Shown here: piece by piece, positions 41,593 to 44,733 of the stretch
Numbering within the stretch: position 1 is the first letter of the stretch
Layout: each line of letters starts with the position of its first letter
Assembly (NCBI GenBank): GCA_947088675.1
Contig: CAMUHN010000018.1
Coordinates: 1-44,733 of the forward strand
Reading direction: 5' to 3'
DNA length: 44,733 nucleotides
Source: an uncultured Roseburia sp.
GTDB taxonomy: Bacteria; Bacillota; Clostridia; Lachnospirales; Lachnospiraceae
Notes under the pieces: generated by a model
What the model saw: only the letters and a program-made list of their open reading frames with translations
The model's database searches: none
What the model was told of the DNA's origin: nothing
Program-made: the position numbers and the translations under genes

Positions 41593-43605
41593 TTACTCCT
41601 CCGATTCAAAATGAATTCCCATCAAAAGATACATCACGATCCAGCACAAAAACAAATACGGAAGTTCCAGATTTTCCATTAAGATCAGAATGCAGGTACA
41701 GACCGCCGCTGCAAACAGAAAATACCCGTACGGATGTTTCCTGCTTATCATATTTCTCCACGCATACAACAGATTGCAAAACACCATAACGGTATAAGGT
41801 ATGATTGCAAAAATACCATATCGATGCATCATTGCAAGAAATCCGCTGTGCGGCCAACGGTTTGATCCCCACAGCACGGCTTTGCCGGAATGGCCGATCA
41901 GATTTGTCTCCCTCAGATAAGCAAGCCAGTAAAAATTCCGGTTTGATGTCAATACTTCCAGTGACTGTTTTCCCAATATTTTATTGATTATACGACTGCC
42001 CGATACATTGTTTTTCCTCTGTAAGCCAGGCTGTGCCGCATATACCTGCTGCGGTCCAAATAAGGACGACGATGTCGTAAATTCCTGATCCTTATCCAGT
42101 TGAATATGTGTCCCCAAAAGCCCCGGTATATTCGTAAAGCCCCATTCCGCGGCCACTGAAACAGGTACTGCCAGCAAACTGACGCAGACCAGTACCAGAA
42201 CTGTCTTTTTTCTGATCTTTGCAGATTTTGACAATCCGAACTGGTAAAATAAAAAAATCAGTACAGAAAGGGCGGCCGGGAGAACGCCGGAAGAACTTTG
42301 TGTCCTCCAGAGCAAAAATCCCGCCAGCACTACGCCTGCCGCTTCCAAAAAAACAACGGGTGAAAATTTCGGCATATGAAGTTTACAGCAGAGATCCCCC
42401 AGTAATGCGACCCATACAAAAAGCATATACATGGCAAACATGCCCGGACTGTAATAAGACCCCAGATAACGTGCCCCTGCCGTCATCGGACGGCACAAAA
42501 TACAAAACAGACCCACAATCAAAAAACTAAGCAAAATTGCATGGATCATTTCCTGTATCAGCTGTTCTTTTCGTTTCATGTGATTCCACATAAAAATGAA
42601 AAATCCGATCACAAACAACATAATATAACCCATAAAAATATATCGTTTTCCTACAAAAAAGTCAGAAATACAGGCAATCATCCAGAGTGTTGTCCAAGCC
42701 CAGACCAGCGGATTTCTCCAATTGATTTTCTCAGGCCCCCTGCCCTCATAACAGAAAACACCAAGCGCAAACACCAGCAATGTTCCTACCAGAATCTGTA
42801 CTTTATAATATCTGTTTGATTCATACATTCCCAAATCTGTAATAATCTGCATATACAGAATCTGAAACAGCAATATGCCTGTCCGTACCCTGCTTCTGTT
42901 CTTTTCACTGATACGCAATATCTTTTTCCCAAAACGTTCTCCGATTATCCGGTAAAATCCCTGCAGAAATTCAATCAGGACATACCAGTCCGGCACCTTT
43001 TTTCCAAAATGCTTCCATATTTTTTTCACCGTAAGTGTGACAGCGATATAAATAAACAGCGCCCCACAAAAAATCAGGACGGACCTGCCCCAATGAAATT
43101 CCAGCTGCTTCTCCCGAAACTGCATCCTGTCAAAAGATATGCAGGCGCCTGCCTGTCCGCGTATCCAAATATAGATGCCGGCGTAGGAGAGATTGTCCGT
43201 CCTTATTTCGTTCCTGCCGTCATACAGAAAGACATCCTGCGAAAACACCGGATTTCCGGACAGATCCAGATAATCGATCTGTACCGGAAGAGGCGACGGC
43301 GTAACAGCGGAAAGTTCCATTAACAGATAATCCCACTCTTTTTCCATCTCGGAAAGCATACAGTATTTGTACGCCTCCTGCTCCAGCACAACAAACCGCC
43401 CCTCCGCCGGACGGTACTCCATTCCGACTGCTTCCCCGTTACGATGAAACACCGTAACATCGTACACGGCTCCGCCGTCATAAAAATCGACAAAGCTTTT
43501 GCTGCCGCTGATATCCATCAGCATAAAAATAACTGCGAATACAATCCCTGTACAAAGCCAGATAAACCTTTGAAACAGAATACTTTTCTTTTTATTGTCA
43601 CTCAT
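41593..43605 (-). CDS. Polytopic membrane protein with extracytoplasmic N-terminal domain (first paralogue)
   Basis: A 670-residue protein of the same layout as its downstream neighbour: membrane segment near 15-37, an extracytoplasmic beta-rich domain about 45-170 (VYDVTVFHRN.., later FSQDVFLYDGRNEI), then about ten membrane segments. The C-terminal third has SNRWPHSGFLAMMHRYGIFA near 595, which resembles the 'H...L......G..G' loop of Wzy/WaaL-type enzymes. I infer a surface glycan ligase or polymerase; not proven. The start at 43605 follows AGGAAAG. First gene of the long minus-strand run, with a good promoter upstream. Confidence 0.7.
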   Translation of the reverse strand: MSDNKKKSILFQRFIWLCTGIVFAVIFMLMDISGSKSFVDFYDGGAVYDVTVFHRNGEAVGMEYRPAEGRFVVLEQEAYKYCMLSEMEKEWDYLLMELSAVTPSPLPVQIDYLDLSGNPVFSQDVFLYDGRNEIRTDNLSYAGIYIWIRGQAGACISFDRMQFREKQLEFHWGRSVLIFCGALFIYIAVTLTVKKIWKHFGKKVPDWYVLIEFLQGFYRIIGERFGKKILRISEKNRSRVRTGILLFQILYMQIITDLGMYESNRYYKVQILVGTLLVFALGVFCYEGRGPEKINWRNPLVWAWTTLWMIACISDFFVGKRYIFMGYIMLFVIGFFIFMWNHMKRKEQLIQEMIHAILLSFLIVGLFCILCRPMTAGARYLGSYYSPGMFAMYMLFVWVALLGDLCCKLHMPKFSPVVFLEAAGVVLAGFLLWRTQSSSGVLPAALSVLIFLFYQFGLSKSAKIRKKTVLVLVCVSLLAVPVSVAAEWGFTNIPGLLGTHIQLDKDQEFTTSSSLFGPQQVYAAQPGLQRKNNVSGSRIINKILGKQSLEVLTSNRNFYWLAYLRETNLIGHSGKAVLWGSNRWPHSGFLAMMHRYGIFAIIPYTVMVFCNLLYAWRNMISRKHPYGYFLFAAAVCTCILILMENLELPYLFLCWIVMYLLMGIHFESEE

Positions 43606-43760
43606 AATCTTTCCTGTTTTCATCTCTTTTTCATTTCACTGCACTATACTAAATTAACACCAACTGTTATATTAGCATTTGCGCAACCTGAATGCAAGTT
43701 CTTCCCTTTCCATTTTTAAACATTAAAAATTTCAACCTTTTTTTGAACATTTTTTCAGTT
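43606..43760 (-). promoter_or_regulatory. Promoter region of the glycan locus
   Basis: On the minus strand TTGCAT (ATGCAA in plus at 43692-43697), 17 bp, TAATAT (43669-43674), with a leader of about 60 nt. The rest of the stretch to 43760 is AT-rich with nothing else evident. Confidence 0.6.
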
Positions 43761-44135
43761 TCAGCATTATTACTAATTTGATAGTGGGTATTTTGTAGAA
43801 TTTAACTATACAGAATGAAATACAGCAGATGTGCTACCCTCACTATACCAGAGTGCGCCCGCCTTGTAAACTCCCTTTTGCTGGAATGGGCGCAGCTTTA
43901 AGGCTGCCACTGCTGCCAGCCTCTCAAAGTCGCTGTATCTGATATTAAGCCAGCTTTTCCAGCTCTTCTGTGAAAAGCTCCCCAGCAGAACGGTAGCCAT
44001 GTATCCTGCGTGGGTATCCGTTTATCCAGCTCTCTATTTTCTCTATTTCCTCGTCGGTCTTGTCGTCAAAGTTTGTCCCCTTTGGCACTTTGCGCCGTAC
44101 CATTTTATTTGTTACCTCATTCGTGCCACGCTCCC
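43760..44135 (-). mobile_element. IS30-family element, 3' remnant
   Basis: A minus-strand frame ending at TAA (43945-43947) reads SWERGTNEVTNKMVRRKVPK, then GTNFDD...EEIEKIESWINGYPRRIHGYR and a FTEELEKLA end: the C-terminal end of IS30-family transposases (the 'WERG.NEN.NG..R...PKG' block and 'NNYPR...GYR'). Only the last ~65 residues remain. The expected element end lies near 43760-43800. The 5' side is fused at about 44130 to a prophage endolysin. The ORF on the other minus frame at 43806-44000 is not a gene. Confidence 0.6.
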
Positions 44136-44733
44136 AGCTGCGCCAGCCCGTAGCCCGCCTTGTCCTTTACAAAATTGCCGTAGCTGCCATTATCCACGGC
44201 AGCCGTATACTGTGCATCTGTCATATTAAGGCTCTTGTTATAGCTGTTTTGCAGATTGCAGGAATTAAGCCCGCTTTCCGCATACAGATTACCCATTAAG
44301 CCTGCCACGGCGTATGCGTTTAAGCCCTTGCCTGCCAGATAGTCCCAGATTGCCTTTTCCGTGTTCCCGTTCTGCACCATGCCGCCAGCAGATGCAGCGC
44401 CGCTTATCAGCCGCTTAAACTCGTCCCATGTATGCGCCGTAGTGTTATATACATACGGGTTAGGGCAAATCTTCCCCGTAACGTCGTAATGCCTTATGAC
44501 GTGCGACGCAGGCACATTGTACTTATCCATTAAGTACCGTGTAAGCTCTGCCGCAGCCTCTACCGTTGCGCTCTCAAAATACCAGTCCTTATCTGTAGCG
44601 CCCATGCTCGCCGTGCTTTTCTTCCTTAGCCCCAGCTGGTTACGTGCCGCCTCTGGGATAAAGCCGATAAGATTAACTTTTATCAGCATATCAATAGCCA
44701 GCATGAATACAAGGGAAATCAGCATACCCACTT
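44117..44733 (-). pseudogene. Truncated prophage endolysin (amidase_2 plus phage lysozyme domain)
   Basis: The frame runs from beyond the window edge to a TGA at 44117. Residues ~50-105 match the end of an N-acetylmuramoyl-L-alanine amidase_2 domain (ESATVEAAAELTRYLMDKYN, then VIRHYDVTGKICPNPYV with the zinc-ligand His and Cys). Residues ~130-200 match a phage tail-tip-lysozyme domain (IWDYLAGKGLNAYAVAGLMG, AESGLNS, GYGLAQ). The C-terminus ends within GYGLAQ and continues as IS30-derived sequence, so the lysozyme domain is cut. The first ~45 residues (a hydrophobic segment, then FIPEAARNQLGLRKK) do not look like amidase and may be a joined holin-like piece. Confidence 0.6.

Noticed and set aside
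43806-44000. Minus-strand 64-codon frame MATVLLGSFSQKSWKSWLN...
   Set aside because: It is an out-of-frame reading of the IS30 transposase end; the frame with clear IS30 similarity ends at 43945.
1-44733. Search for CRISPR arrays, tRNA or rRNA genes
   Set aside because: I saw no regularly spaced direct repeats of CRISPR type and no cloverleaf with a convincing T-loop; the clustered TCTGAT copies are too short and irregularly spaced for a CRISPR.

Overview
The window looks like a chromosomal segment of an anaerobic Firmicute, most likely a Lachnospiraceae-type Clostridium. Pointers are the block rpmE / DUF1385 / prmC / prfA with rho nearby, a DUF4364 protein, gltB-gltD, a cell-wall amidase with FN3 repeats, BspA-like LRR proteins, and debris of ISLre2, IS3 and IS30 elements. 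This placement is inferred from gene content; there is no rRNA or other taxonomic marker here.

Left edge (1-4.1 kb): a graveyard of mobile-element genes. It holds the tail of a LysR regulator, a broken TIGR02391-like gene, a zinc-ribbon protein tail, the left end of an IS3-family element, a ParA scrap, an intact XRE regulator with membrane segments, a PAPS-reductase-like stub, a frameshifted J-domain gene, a small conserved-looking ORF, a broken ribbon-helix-helix gene and an ISLre2 transposase stub.

4.1-16.6 kb: housekeeping genes. On the minus strand the order of transcription is rpmE, a DUF1385 membrane protein, prmC (release-factor methylase) and prfA (its substrate, RF1). Between rho and rpmE sit a plus-strand acyltransferase, a small orphan ORF and two tandem secreted leucine-rich-repeat proteins. 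Beyond rho are a plus-strand malic enzyme and a DUF4364 winged-helix protein, then a minus-strand block gltB, gltD and a small coiled-coil membrane protein. The 500-bp gltB upstream region carries an obvious promoter and seven copies of the hexamer TCTGAT/ATCAGA.

21.7-43.6 kb: one long minus-strand run. Read in the direction of transcription it contains two paralogous polytopic membrane proteins with extracytoplasmic N-terminal domains; a large secreted amidase with eight FN3 domains and a glucosaminidase domain; a UDP-sugar 4,6-dehydratase; an O-antigen ligase/polymerase-like protein; a phosphoglycosyl transferase; an NAD-dependent epimerase; three glycosyltransferases; an LtaS-like sulfatase-fold enzyme; and finally clpS-clpA-aat, which together encode a bacterial N-degron pathway. 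The glycan genes plausibly build and attach a surface polymer: dehydratase and epimerase supply sugars, the phosphoglycosyl transferase starts the lipid-linked unit, glycosyltransferases extend it, and one or more of three ligase/polymerase-like proteins act outside. No flippase or ABC exporter is visible.

Right edge (43.7-44.7 kb): the end of an IS30-family element fused to a truncated prophage endolysin (amidase_2 plus phage lysozyme-like domain), so the core block is flanked by mobile debris on both sides.
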